Source: Streptomyces sp. CG1 (GTDB taxonomy: Bacteria > Actinomycetota > Actinomycetes > Streptomycetales > Streptomycetaceae). Taken from it: a stretch of 64,000 nt of DNA. The number at the start of each line of letters is the position of its first letter. The stretch's first letter is position 1. The translations under genes and the position numbers were made by a program. Below, piece by piece: positions 34,634-43,417 of this stretch. The stretch lies in contig NZ_CP163518.1 in NCBI RefSeq assembly GCF_041080625.1, positions 5,146,001 to 5,210,000 of the forward strand. Reading direction: 5' to 3'. The notes beneath the pieces are model-generated. The model did not search any database. It was not told the DNA's origin and worked only from the letters and a program-made list of their open reading frames with translations.

Positions 34634-34726
34634 GTGGAGTCCATCATCGCCAGCGCCATAGCCGTCCTCGGAACCCTGCTTGGGTCGGGGATCACGGATG
34701 CTGCACTCTCTCGCGAACCGCCGTGA
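34634..34726 (+). pseudogene. N-terminal fragment of a small membrane protein
   Basis: GTG 34634 begins VESIIASAIAVLGTLLGSGIT, typical of the first membrane span of a Streptomyces protein family that normally continues for more than 100 residues. Here it changes to unrelated DAALSREPP and stops. The break coincides with the start of a permease fragment in another frame. Confidence 0.4.
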
Positions 34727-34931
34727 CGCACCGGCCTTCCTCGGGGCCGTCGGGGCCCGTGGCACGCCCGTGCGCGCCGTGCTCGTCTCGGCGGCGGTCG
34801 GGTTCCTGTGCGTGCCGCTGGAGGCGGCCCGGCCCGGCGAGGCGGACGAACTCGCCCACGCGGCCGTGTTCCTGATGGAGAACACCTTCACCGCGGGCAT
34901 CACCCTCGACACGGACGGGGGCCTGCGGTGA
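34680..34931 (+). pseudogene. Amino-acid permease fragment joined to an SDR C-terminus
   Basis: The frame first reads SRMLHSLANRRDAPAFLGAV, then GTPVRAVLVSAAVGFL, an internal piece of an APC-family amino-acid permease. At about 34828 it changes to ELAHAAVFLMENTFTAGITL and DTDGGLR, the C-terminal end of an SDR protein. Neither gene is complete. The stop TGA overlaps the GTG of the next gene. Confidence 0.6.
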
Positions 34932-35287
34932 GCGCCGCCGAACGCACCCTGACGACCCTGCTCCAGACCTGGCGGACCCGTTTCAACGCGCCCGATCCCG
35001 AAGGGGCGGCCGCGCTGTTCACCGATGACGCGGTCTTCCAGGGGCTGTTCCCGGATCCGGTCACCGGCCCCGAGAAGATCCTCGGCTACTACCGCCGCGT
35101 CCCCGCCGGCACCCGCGCCGAGGCCCGCGTCCTGACCGCGTACCGGGGAGGCGACGACTGGATCGGCGGCCTCGCCCACGTGGTCTTCCAGGGACCCGAC
35201 GGCACCATCCCGGTGCGCCTCTCCGTCATCGCCGTCCGCAGGGACGAGGCCTGGCACATCCGGCACTACCACGTCTCGCGTCTCTGA
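34928..35287 (+). CDS. SnoaL/NTF2-like protein
   Basis: A 119-residue protein with RTLTTLLQTWRTRFNAPDPE, AALFTDDAVFQG and WHIRHYHVSRL, the pattern of NTF2-like folds of the SgcJ/EcaC type. Members include isomerases, hydrolases and small binding proteins. GTG 34928 overlaps the SDR relic stop, so the two were once one operon. The substrate is unknown. Confidence 0.7.
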   Translation: MSAAERTLTTLLQTWRTRFNAPDPEGAAALFTDDAVFQGLFPDPVTGPEKILGYYRRVPAGTRAEARVLTAYRGGDDWIGGLAHVVFQGPDGTIPVRLSVIAVRRDEAWHIRHYHVSRL

Positions 35288-35305
35288 CCGGCCCGCCACG
35301 TCCCG

Positions 35306-37096
35306 CTATCGCGTCACCCGCACCGGTGCCGACACCGTCACCTGGTCGATGTCCGAGGTGCGTACCGTCGCCTTCATCGTCCAGGTCCCCGGGAGGGGGA
35401 GGTCGAAGGAGTCGGTGGCCCAGTAGCCGCCGCGGTCCGTGACCCTGGTGTCGAGGGGGCCGATCCGCTGGGCGGCGAGGGTGAGGGTGACGCGGAGTTC
35501 GGGGACCGTGGAGAGGCCGCCGTCGGGGCCGTAGACGACCGCCTGGACGGAGGTCCGGCCCACCCGGCCCGGGTCCAGGGTGATCTGGACCTTGCCGTGG
35601 CCGCCGGGGGTCCCGAGGTCGAAGGGGATCGTGCTGACCGAGGCCGTCGGGAGGCCGGCCGTCGGGGTCCCGGTCCGCGCCGCCGCCTCGGTGGCCGCGC
35701 GGCCCGGCACCGTGCTCGTCAGGAGGGTGGTCAGGGCCAGGACCAGCACGGACACGGCCGCCTCCGCCAGCACCGAGCGGCGTAGGAGGGGGTAGGGCGG
35801 GTGTGCGGGCGGGGCGGGGGGTTCCGGGGGGAGCGGGGGGCCCGTCGCCGGTTCGGGGATGCGGGCGGGGGCGGTCGCCGCCGTCGCCCGGGCCCGCACC
35901 ACGCGCGTCGTCCAGGTGCGGGAGCAGGCCGCCGCCAGCAGAAGCGCGGTGACCGCGGCCAGTTTGGCCAGCAGGGTGCGGCCGTACGTCGTGTCCGTGA
36001 GCGCCTGCCAGGAACCGAGGCCCCGCCAGGACTGGTAGACGCCGGTCAGGACCAGGACCGTCACCGAGGCGAAGGCCAGCCGGGAGAAACGGACCGGGAC
36101 CGAGAGCGGGAGCGCGGCCGGTTCGGACGCCGTGCGCTGCAGTGTGCGCAGCAGGGCCGCCAGGCCGCCCAACCAGGCCGCCATGGCCAGCAGATGGAGG
36201 GTCGCGGAGGTGATCGCCAGGGGGACCTGGATGCCCGCCGAGGCGTGTTCGGCCGCCGTCCAGGTCAGGGCGAGGGGGAGGGAGAGGGCTGCGGCCACCA
36301 TGAGCGTCGTACGGCGCGGGAGTCGTCTGCGACGGAACCGCAGCAGCGCCACGGCGGCGGCCGCGAGAAGCAGCAGCGCCAGGCGGGCGAGCAGGAGTGC
36401 GCCCGGGCGGGTCGTGGCCGTGTGGGTGAGGGAGCTCACGGAGAGCGTGGGTGCGGTGCCCTCCTCGTACGGGGTGCGCAGGACGAACAGGGCGGTCGTC
36501 GCGGCGAGGAGGGTCCAGGCCGCGGCCAGGGCGGGGGTGCGCAGGGGTGCCGTCTTCGGTGGACGGCAGTACGCCACGAACGCCGCGGTGCCCAGCAGCA
36601 CGGCCACGGAGAGGTACGCGAGACAGCGGGCGATGTTGTACAGGGCCGCGGTGGCCGGGTTCTCCGTGGTGCCGGGGGCCGGGGGCGCGGTCGTCGCCGT
36701 GCGCCGGCCGACGGAGAAGGTGAGCGCGCCGGACACCGGGTGGCTGTCGGCCGACACCACCCGCCAGGCGACCGTGTAGGTGCCGGTCGCGAGCTTGGCG
36801 GGCAGGGAGACGCGGGCCGTGTCCGAGCCGTCGGTGGCGTGCTCGGCAGGGCCCGTGCGCAGGCGGTGGTTGTGGGGGTCGTAGACACGGAAGGAGTCGG
36901 TGAGCAGGCCGACCGACTCGGTGAAGGTCAGGGTGAGCTGCTGTGGAGCCGTGCGCAGCACGGTTCCGTCGGCGGGGTCGGTCGCGCGCAGGGCCGCGTG
37001 GGCCGACGCGGGGGCCGCGGTGCCGAGCAGGAGGAGGAACAGGGCCGCGCAGAGCAGGGTCAGCCGTCGTGTCCGGCGGTGTCGGTCGCGCAGCAC
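35306..37096 (-). CDS. CopC-CopD fusion, copper resistance membrane protein
   Basis: A signal peptide (about residues 8-33, ending ASAHA) exposes the CopC domain whose first His is a likely copper ligand: HAALRATDPADGTVL, then VVSADSHPVSGALTF. Next come about eight membrane spans of the CopD type (residues 150-430), and an outside C-terminal domain with a beta-sandwich look. GTG 37096 is chosen, with GGGAGGGG before it; upstream codons are out of character. The protein probably handles copper outside and across the membrane. It lies 77 bases behind the SDR gene, possibly in the same operon. Confidence 0.85.
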   Translation of the reverse strand: MLRDRHRRTRRLTLLCAALFLLLLGTAAPASAHAALRATDPADGTVLRTAPQQLTLTFTESVGLLTDSFRVYDPHNHRLRTGPAEHATDGSDTARVSLPAKLATGTYTVAWRVVSADSHPVSGALTFSVGRRTATTAPPAPGTTENPATAALYNIARCLAYLSVAVLLGTAAFVAYCRPPKTAPLRTPALAAAWTLLAATTALFVLRTPYEEGTAPTLSVSSLTHTATTRPGALLLARLALLLLAAAAVALLRFRRRRLPRRTTLMVAAALSLPLALTWTAAEHASAGIQVPLAITSATLHLLAMAAWLGGLAALLRTLQRTASEPAALPLSVPVRFSRLAFASVTVLVLTGVYQSWRGLGSWQALTDTTYGRTLLAKLAAVTALLLAAACSRTWTTRVVRARATAATAPARIPEPATGPPLPPEPPAPPAHPPYPLLRRSVLAEAAVSVLVLALTTLLTSTVPGRAATEAAARTGTPTAGLPTASVSTIPFDLGTPGGHGKVQITLDPGRVGRTSVQAVVYGPDGGLSTVPELRVTLTLAAQRIGPLDTRVTDRGGYWATDSFDLPLPGTWTMKATVRTSDIDQVTVSAPVRVTR

Positions 37097-37173
37097 CTCG
37101 TCCCCTCCCTGTGCCTTCGTCCGGCTTCCGTGTACGTGCCTCCCTGTAGGTACGCAGCGAACGGCCGCGTTGC

Positions 37174-37935
37174 TCACCAGGTCGGGCGGGCCGAAACACC
37201 GCCGTCCACGGTCAGGTCGTGGCCGGTGATCCAGCGCGCGAGCGGCGAGGCCAGGAAGACGCAGGCGTCGGCCACGTCCTCGGGGCGGCCCAGCCGGCCG
37301 GTCGGGGCGGCGGCCAGCCAGCGGCGTACGCCGTCGGTCCAGGCCTCGGCGAGCCCCTCCCGGTCGATCAGGCCGGGCGAGACGGTGTTGACGCGGATGC
37401 CGTCGGGCCCGTACTCCAGGGCGGCCGCGCGGGCGTGCATGACCACCGCCGCCTTGGCCGCGCTGTAGTGGGCGTGGCCGGGGGCGGGGTGGGCGGCCTC
37501 GATGGAGGCGATGTGGGTGACCGTGCCACCGCCGTGTGCGCGCATGTGCGCCGCCGCGGCCTGGGTACAGGCGAAGACACTGGTGAGATCGGTGTCCACG
37601 ACCGTCCGCCACTCGGCCGCCGTCATACCGGGCAGGGGCTGGACCGGCTGGACGGCCGCGTTGTTGACGAGGGCGGTGAGCCGGCCGCCGGACCAGTCCG
37701 TCACCTCCCGGACCAGGCGCCGGCAGGCGTCGTCGTCCGTCAGATCCGCCTGGAGTACGACGGCCTCGCCGCCGAACTCCCGGATTCCCGCCGCCACTTC
37801 ACCGGCCGATACCACTGCCGTACGGCAGTGGAGGGCGACCGCCGCGCCCTGTTCGGCGAAGCGCCGCGCGATGGCGCGTCCGATGCCGCCGCCCGCGCCG
37901 GTCACCAGCGCCGTCTGTCCGTCGAGAAGGTTCAT
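37174..37935 (-). CDS. SDR-family oxidoreductase
   Basis: A classical 253-residue SDR: TGAGGGIG for NAD(P) binding near residue 13, NNAA near 90, and catalytic Ser with YSAAK near 157. The C-terminal TVDGGVSA matches the family. ATG 37935 overlaps the cupin stop by four bases. The substrate is unknown. It is the fourth gene of a likely operon behind an iron box. Confidence 0.85.
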   Translation of the reverse strand: MNLLDGQTALVTGAGGGIGRAIARRFAEQGAAVALHCRTAVVSAGEVAAGIREFGGEAVVLQADLTDDDACRRLVREVTDWSGGRLTALVNNAAVQPVQPLPGMTAAEWRTVVDTDLTSVFACTQAAAAHMRAHGGGTVTHIASIEAAHPAPGHAHYSAAKAAVVMHARAAALEYGPDGIRVNTVSPGLIDREGLAEAWTDGVRRWLAAAPTGRLGRPEDVADACVFLASPLARWITGHDLTVDGGVSARPTW

Positions 37936-38411
37936 GGACGGCAGAGTTGCGTGATCCGGGCGGCTTCCGACGGGTAACGCGCCGTCAGTTCGGCAGCGTC
38001 TCCGTGTTCGTAGTCCGCGTCCGTGTAACCGGGGGCCATCGTGGTGCCGAAGAGTGTCCAGGCGCCGCCCGGGGCGACGCGGGCGCCCATCCAGGTGTGG
38101 GCGGGCACGGTGAACTGCACGTGCTGGCCGGACAGCGGGGCGGGGCCGAGGACGGTGGTGCGGGTGGTGCCGTCGGAGGCGAGCAGCAGGAGGTGGAGCG
38201 GGTCACCGAGGTAGAAGTGCCAGATCTCGTCGGTGGGCAGGCGGTGCAGGGCGCAGTAGTCGTCCGCGGTGAGCAGGACGACGATGGCGGAGCCCTCGGG
38301 ACGGCCGTCCGGACGTACGGGCCCCGCCCAGGTACGCCGGTACAGGCCGCCTTCGCGGGGGAGGGGTTCGAGTCCGTAGTGGGCGATCAGCTCTTCGGGC
38401 GTCGTCGTCAC
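37932..38411 (-). CDS. Cupin, DUF985 family
   Basis: A 159-residue single-domain cupin with TADDYCALHRLPTDEIWHFY, LHLLLLASDG and APGYTDADYEHGD, matching DUF985 sugar-epimerase-like cupins. The His and Glu of the first motif could bind metal. It starts at ATG 38411, ten bases after the GNAT stop, and overlaps the SDR gene. Function is unproved. Confidence 0.8.
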   Translation of the reverse strand: MTTTPEELIAHYGLEPLPREGGLYRRTWAGPVRPDGRPEGSAIVVLLTADDYCALHRLPTDEIWHFYLGDPLHLLLLASDGTTRTTVLGPAPLSGQHVQFTVPAHTWMGARVAPGGAWTLFGTTMAPGYTDADYEHGDAAELTARYPSEAARITQLCRP

Positions 38412-38421
38412 CCGAGGAAGG

Positions 38422-39024
38422 CTAGCCCCCGGGCAACGCCACCGCCCGGTCCAGGAAGGCGAGTTGGGCGTGCTTCTCCGGCAGGTACACGTCGGGGATG
38501 TCCACCTCGGGCAGGACGACCGCCGGGCCGCGTACGAAGCCCTGGCGTTCGAAGCGGGCGATCGCCCTGGTGTTGCGTACGTCCGGGTCGACCACGAGCC
38601 GGCGCCGGTCGAGGGCCCGCAGCGCGTACGTCGTCATCACGGTCAGCAGCGCGGACGTCCAGCCGGAGCGCGGGCCGTCGGAGCCGGCGGGGCCGAGCAG
38701 GACGTGGACGCCGAGGTCGCCGGGGCGTACGTCGTAGCACTCGCCGACCCGGTCGGCGGCGGGCTCGTACGTCTGGAACAGGGCGGCGGGCGCGCCGTCC
38801 ACGGTGACCAGGAGCGCGTGGTGGGTGTCGAGACCGGCCATGTGGGCGTAGATCTCGGCGACCTGGTCCCGGGTGAGGCCGTTCATGCCCCAGAAGACGG
38901 CGCGTTCCTCGCTGACCCAGCCGTGGACCACGTCCGCGTCGGACGCCGGGTCGAGGGGGCGGATGCGGACGGTGCCGAAGTCGGGGACGTGCTGTTCGAA
39001 GAGGTGGGTGCGGTGGTCGGTCAT
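38422..39024 (-). CDS. AlcB/IucB-type GNAT acyltransferase
   Basis: A 200-residue GNAT protein with VRIRPLDPASDADVVHGWV, then RAVFWGMNG and CYDVRPGDLGVHVLLGPAG. The HxW and FWGM patterns belong to siderophore hydroxylamine acyltransferases such as AlcB, IucB and DesC. These acylate N-hydroxy-diamines with acyl-CoA. ATG 39024 overlaps the penicillin-acylase stop as ATGA. The iron box at 41320 before the operon fits a siderophore role. Confidence 0.8.
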   Translation of the reverse strand: MTDHRTHLFEQHVPDFGTVRIRPLDPASDADVVHGWVSEERAVFWGMNGLTRDQVAEIYAHMAGLDTHHALLVTVDGAPAALFQTYEPAADRVGECYDVRPGDLGVHVLLGPAGSDGPRSGWTSALLTVMTTYALRALDRRRLVVDPDVRNTRAIARFERQGFVRGPAVVLPEVDIPDVYLPEKHAQLAFLDRAVALPGG

Positions 39025-41300
39025 CGGGTTTCCTCGGTGCGTTCCAGCAGGGTGAGCAGGGTCCAGTCGGTGACCACGGGGGCCAGTTCTCCCTTGCACC
39101 ACAGGGGAAGTTGGTCATGGTGGTGCGGGGCTCCGGGGACGCCGTCGGCACCGAAGGGGACCACCCAGCGGCTGCCCGCGCGGTCGGCGAGGTCCCAGAC
39201 GTACCGGGCGGCCGGGCCACGGGCCGCCCGGTCGGTGAGCCCGGGGACGGCAGAGGTGCACAGCACGCAGTCGTGGTCACCGGCGAGCCCGGGTTCGTCG
39301 TACGACTCCCCCGGCAGCGCACGCCAGGCGGCGAGGCGGTGGGTGTCGGACCAGGTGCCGGACGGCGGGGCGGCGGCGATCTCCTCGAGGGCCGCGCGTA
39401 CGACGGCAGGGCGATCGATTCCGTACAACTCCTCCGCGCGCAGCAGGTGTTCGAGGGCGTATCCGATGCGCGGCACGAGGGCCAGCCAGGGGAGCAGGAC
39501 CTCCGGGTAGGCCGGGGGTTCGGCGAGCGGGGCGAACACCGGGTGCGCGGCGAGCCGGCGTACGACCGCGCCGCGCACCGACGCGTAGGCGGCCGCGTCG
39601 GTGCTGTCGGCGTCCATGCGGCGGTTCCAGGCGAGCAGGCGGTCGCGGAGGCGGGCCGCCTCGGGGGTGAGGGCGCCGAGGGAGGCGAGGTGGTCGAGGA
39701 GGGGCGCGGCGGAGGCGAGGTGGGTGTCGGTGTGGATCGCCGGCATGGCGTCGGCGGTCCAGGTGCGGTGGGCGTCGAGGAGGGTGCGGATGCGGTCGGC
39801 GCGGTGCGGTGGGGCGAACTCGACGCCGAGCGGGGTGGCGAGGCCGCGCTGGTTGGCCATCACGGCGATGTCGTCGCTCACGGGTGCGTACGGCGTCTTG
39901 TGCCAGCCGTGCCAGTCGTGGCCGGAGTGCCAGGCGGGGACGGGGTGGAGCCGGTTGGCGTGGGCGCGGACGGGGACGCGGCCGGCGACGCGGTGGAGGG
40001 TGGCGCCGGTGGTGTCGGCGGCCTGTACGACGTTGACGGGCTCGGCCCAGTGGTCCAGGGCACGGTCGATGTCGGCGACCGTACGGGCCCGGAGGAGGGG
40101 GAGCAGGGCGCCGAAGCCGAGGTCTTCTGTGACGCGGGGTGGGTACCGCAGGGCCAGGGCAGTGTGCCCACCCGCATCACCCGTACTGCTTTCGCCGGGT
40201 GCGAGCGGCCCCGGTGGGGCGTCCTCGCCATCGGCGGCCTGCGGGGCGTGGTCGGCGACACCCGCCTCCGGGCCCCGATCCCTTCCGGTTCCGACAGCCC
40301 CGGACTTCAGGCCCTCCGGTCCCGCGGCGCCCGCCGGCTCCCGGTTCCCCTCGGCTCCGACAACCCCGGCCACCAGCCCCTCCGGGCCCCCGGCGATCAC
40401 CGGGCCCCGCTCCGTCTCGATCACCTCGATCTCGAGGGGCGGCTCTCCCGCGATCTCCACGCTCTCCGTGTGGCGGGTGGCCCGGTGCCAGTGGCCGTCC
40501 GGGGTGAGGGACTCGATGCCCGCGCCTGTGCGCCGGAGGCGTTCGCGGTAGAGGTCCTGGTAGTCGGCCATGGCGTTGGTGATGGCCCAGGCGGCCGTGC
40601 CGGTGTGGCCGAAGTGGGCGATGCCGGGGACGCCGGGCACCGCGAGGCCGATGACGTCGAACTCGGGGCAGGACAGGCGGATCTGCTGGTAGACGCCGGG
40701 GTCCTCGATGAAGCGGTGCGGGTCGCCGGCGAGCAGGGCGTGTCCGGTGGCGGTGCGGGCGCCGGGGACGAGCCAGCCGTTGCTGCCGGCGGTGCCGGGG
40801 CCGTCCGTGGCGAACAGGCCCGCCGCGTCGGGGCCGAGGTGCCGTATCACCTGCTCACGCCAGAGCTTGGCCGGGAAGCCGGCGAACAGGAGGTGCGTGG
40901 CGAGCCAGACCCCGAGCGGGGTCCAGGGCTGCCACTGGCCGGAGTTGAGGCCGGTGCGGGCGAATTCGGGCGCCCGGCCGGCACCGGCCGGCAGGCCCTC
41001 GTTGACACCGTCGACGTAGGCACGGACCCAGTCGGCCGTCTCGGGGTCCCGGCGTTCCAGCGCGGCGAAGCAGCGGCGGGCGGTGTCGTCGAGGCGGGCC
41101 CGGCGGACGAGGACGTCCCAGGAGACGGCGTCGGCGCCGAGGAAGGACGCCGAGGTGCCCTGGGCACGGTGGCGCTCGACCTCCAGCTGCCAGGCGCGGT
41201 CCAGGGCGGTCACCCGGCCCTGCGCGCGGGCCAGTTCGAGGACGCTGGAGGCCCGTAGATGGGGTATGCCCCAGGCGTCGCGGTACGTCTCGATGGTCAC
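39021..41300 (-). CDS. Penicillin-acylase-type Ntn hydrolase
   Basis: The beta-subunit start is visible as GTAGSNGWLVPGARTATGHA, whose Ser becomes the N-terminal nucleophile after self-cleavage, followed by LLAGDPHRFIEDPGVYQQI. Length is 759 residues. The N-terminus starts directly in the mature domain (TIETYRDAWGIPHLRASS) with no signal peptide, so the enzyme may work in the cytoplasm. An Ala/Gly/Glu-rich insert lies near residues 305-375. GTG 41300 lies 19 bases after an iron box. Similar enzyme plus acyltransferase pairs have been linked to aryl-desferrioxamine formation, as I recall; that link is inferred here. Confidence 0.8.
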   Translation of the reverse strand: MTIETYRDAWGIPHLRASSVLELARAQGRVTALDRAWQLEVERHRAQGTSASFLGADAVSWDVLVRRARLDDTARRCFAALERRDPETADWVRAYVDGVNEGLPAGAGRAPEFARTGLNSGQWQPWTPLGVWLATHLLFAGFPAKLWREQVIRHLGPDAAGLFATDGPGTAGSNGWLVPGARTATGHALLAGDPHRFIEDPGVYQQIRLSCPEFDVIGLAVPGVPGIAHFGHTGTAAWAITNAMADYQDLYRERLRRTGAGIESLTPDGHWHRATRHTESVEIAGEPPLEIEVIETERGPVIAGGPEGLVAGVVGAEGNREPAGAAGPEGLKSGAVGTGRDRGPEAGVADHAPQAADGEDAPPGPLAPGESSTGDAGGHTALALRYPPRVTEDLGFGALLPLLRARTVADIDRALDHWAEPVNVVQAADTTGATLHRVAGRVPVRAHANRLHPVPAWHSGHDWHGWHKTPYAPVSDDIAVMANQRGLATPLGVEFAPPHRADRIRTLLDAHRTWTADAMPAIHTDTHLASAAPLLDHLASLGALTPEAARLRDRLLAWNRRMDADSTDAAAYASVRGAVVRRLAAHPVFAPLAEPPAYPEVLLPWLALVPRIGYALEHLLRAEELYGIDRPAVVRAALEEIAAAPPSGTWSDTHRLAAWRALPGESYDEPGLAGDHDCVLCTSAVPGLTDRAARGPAARYVWDLADRAGSRWVVPFGADGVPGAPHHHDQLPLWCKGELAPVVTDWTLLTLLERTEETR

Positions 41301-41319
41301 CCGGAACCCCTCTGCCTCT

Positions 41320-41338
41320 TTAGGTTAGCCTTGCCTAA
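41320..41338. promoter_or_regulatory. Iron box (DmdR/IdeR operator)
   Basis: TTAGGTTAGCCTTGCCTAA matches 16 of 19 bases of the consensus palindrome TTAGGTTAGGCTAACCTAA. It stands immediately before the penicillin-acylase gene. DmdR1 with iron would repress the operon, giving expression under iron shortage. Confidence 0.8.
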
Positions 41339-41438
41339 GTTCCCTGTGAAGGGATCGTACGCGAGAGGGGGAAGGGGACAGGACATGGGGCGGGGTACCC
41401 CGGCTGCGCCGGGCGCGCGGCCGGGCGATCATCGACAC

Positions 41439-42044
41439 ATGGACGTCACCCTGCATCTCTCCCAGGATCCCGAGGCCGACGCGCTGCTCGGGCGCTCGCC
41501 GCTCGCCGCGCTGGTGGGCATGCTGCTCGACCAGCAGGTTCCGATGGAGTGGGCGTTCAAGGGGCCCCGGACCATCGCCGACCGGCTCGGCGCGGACGCC
41601 GCCGGGGACCTCGACGCGCACGACATCGCCGCGATGGACCCGGAGGCCTTCGCCGCGCTGCTCTCCGAGAAGCCCGCCGTGCACCGCTACCCGGGCTCCA
41701 TGGCCAAGCGCATCCAGCAGTTGTGCCAGTACCTCGTGGAGCACTACGACGGGGACGCGGAGGCGGTCTGGCGGGGCGTGGGCAGCGGCGGGGAGCTGCT
41801 GAAGCGGCTGGAGAACCTGCCCGGCTTCGGCAAGCAGAAGGCCCAGATCTTCCTCGCGCTGCTCGGCAAGCAGCTCGGCGTCACGCCCCAGGGCTGGCGC
41901 GAGGCCGCGGGCGCCTACGGCGAGTCGCAGTCCTTCCGCTCCGTCGCCGACATCACCGGGCCCGAGTCACTGGCCAAGGTACGGGCGCACAAGCAGGAGA
42001 TGAAGACGGCCGCCAAGGCCAAGGCGAAGACGTCCGGGAAGTGA
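41439..42044 (+). CDS. HhH-GPD-type base excision repair protein
   Basis: A 201-residue protein with a helix-hairpin-helix LPGFGKQKAQIFLALLGK near residues 130-147 and the preceding all-alpha core LVGMLLDQQVPMEWAFKGP. This resembles HhH-GPD DNA glycosylases. I do not see the catalytic Lys-Asp pair clearly. ATG 41439 is used; the open frame runs upstream through the iron-box promoter. A Lys/Ala-rich tail could bind DNA. Confidence 0.75.
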   Translation: MDVTLHLSQDPEADALLGRSPLAALVGMLLDQQVPMEWAFKGPRTIADRLGADAAGDLDAHDIAAMDPEAFAALLSEKPAVHRYPGSMAKRIQQLCQYLVEHYDGDAEAVWRGVGSGGELLKRLENLPGFGKQKAQIFLALLGKQLGVTPQGWREAAGAYGESQSFRSVADITGPESLAKVRAHKQEMKTAAKAKAKTSGK

Positions 42045-42146
42045 AGACCTCCAGGAGGTCCCCCGGGAGGTCCTCCGGGAGCAGGGCATCACCCGCTCGG
42101 ACCCTTCCCGATAGCAAGCGCGCCCCCCTCGGTCACAGCATGGACC

Positions 42147-42815
42147 ATGACCGAGGCACCGAACAGCGGTCCGAACTGGGGCCGCGAGTATGACGACCGG
42201 AAGGTCCACGCGACACCGCCGCCGAGTGAACGGCACGAGCCCGAGCCGCCGTTCGAGGGGCCCCTGCACGCCCTGTCCAAGGCCGCCTGGCAGGTGGTCC
42301 TGGGCACCGGGATCGCCTCACTGATCCTCGGCCTGCTGGTGCTGGTCTGGCCCGGCGCCTCCCTGCTCGCCGCCGGCGTCCTCTTCGGCCTCTACCTCGT
42401 CATCAGCGGCATCTTCCAACTGGCCTCCGCCTTCGGCACGCACATGGCGACCTCGCTGCGCGTGCTGGCCTTCATCAGCGGCGCCCTGTCGATCCTGCTC
42501 GGCCTGTTCTGCTTCCGCGGGCCCATGCAGTCGATCCTGCTGCTCGCCCTGTGGATCGGCATCGGCTGGCTGATCCGCGGGATCACCCAGACCCTGGCCG
42601 CCCTGCACGACTCCCGGATGCCCGGCCGGGGCTGGCAGATCTTCCTCGGGGTCATCACCTTCATCGCCGGGATCGTGCTCATCGACTCGCCGTTCCGGTC
42701 GGTCGCCGTACTGACCCTCGTCGCCGGCATCTGGCTGGTCGTCGTGGGCATCACCGAGATCGTCACCGCGTTCAGCATCCGCAGCCGGGCCAAGGCAGTC
42801 CCCCGGACGCTGTGA
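42147..42815 (+). CDS. HdeD-like membrane protein (DUF308)
   Basis: After 40 polar residues come six hydrophobic spans in pairs, for example GIASLILGLLVLVWPGASLL and IFLGVITFIAGIVLI, the repeated pattern of HdeD/DUF308 proteins. In enteric bacteria HdeD aids acid resistance; in Streptomyces the role is unknown. It is a 222-residue membrane protein starting at ATG 42147. Confidence 0.8.
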   Translation: MTEAPNSGPNWGREYDDRKVHATPPPSERHEPEPPFEGPLHALSKAAWQVVLGTGIASLILGLLVLVWPGASLLAAGVLFGLYLVISGIFQLASAFGTHMATSLRVLAFISGALSILLGLFCFRGPMQSILLLALWIGIGWLIRGITQTLAALHDSRMPGRGWQIFLGVITFIAGIVLIDSPFRSVAVLTLVAGIWLVVVGITEIVTAFSIRSRAKAVPRTL

Positions 42816-42912
42816 ACACCGACGTCAACTCCGGGCCTCGCGCGTACGCCGCGCGGGCGGATATCGCGCCCCGCATGCTGCACCGCCCGCCCGTCCCGGG
42901 GATACCCCTGCC

Positions 42913-43233
42913 GTGAGCGGGATCGCGGGCCTGACCCGCAGCCGGACCTGGCTGCGGGTGCTCGCGCTGCTCCTCGCCCTGTGGGTGCCCTGCATCCACG
43001 CCCAGGCCCAGGCGGCCCCCGTACTGGGCCTGTCCGCCGAGACCTTCGAGCACGAGGTCCTCGACTCGCTCGTACGGCCGCCCGACAGCGCCCTCCACCA
43101 GGCCGACGCACCCGAGCGCCCCGCGCCCCTCCCCGACCCGGCACCTGCCCTGCCGACGGCCCGGCTGTGCGCCGGCGCGCCCCGGGTGCCGTACGCCCCT
43201 TCCCTGCTCCGCACGGTGGTCCTGCGCTGCTGA
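42913..43233 (+). CDS. Secreted hypothetical protein
   Basis: A signal peptide (LALLLALWVPCIHAQAQA, residues 17-34) precedes a short Pro-rich mature part with two Cys residues, the last at the C-terminus. GTG 42913 starts it. No family is recognised. Confidence 0.5.
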   Translation: MSGIAGLTRSRTWLRVLALLLALWVPCIHAQAQAAPVLGLSAETFEHEVLDSLVRPPDSALHQADAPERPAPLPDPAPALPTARLCAGAPRVPYAPSLLRTVVLRC

Positions 43234-43294
43234 CAGACCCGCGCCCCCACGAAAGGGCACCGCGCAAGGTCAGTCAGACGCAAGGAGCACAGCC

Positions 43295-43417
43295 ATGCCC
43301 ATCGATCCGTATGCCGTCCTGCGCGCCCTGGTGCGCGCGGAGGCCAGGCGTGCCACGGCACCCAGGCCGGAAGAGAAGGAAGAACCACAGCGGACGCCCG
43401 AGGAACGAAACCGCTGA
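43295..43417 (+). CDS. 40-residue charged peptide
   Basis: ATG 43295 has a good AAGGAG site. The peptide starts MPIDPYAVLRALVRAEARRA and ends in a Glu/Arg/Pro-rich tail. It is too short for domain assignment, but ribosome site and codon bias support translation. Confidence 0.45.
   Translation: MPIDPYAVLRALVRAEARRATAPRPEEKEEPQRTPEERNR

Noticed and set aside
35226..37199. 657-codon leftward frame overlapping the CopC-CopD gene
   Set aside because: It is Pro/Arg/Gly-rich without motifs. The alternative frame encodes a clear CopC-CopD protein with signal peptide and membrane spans.
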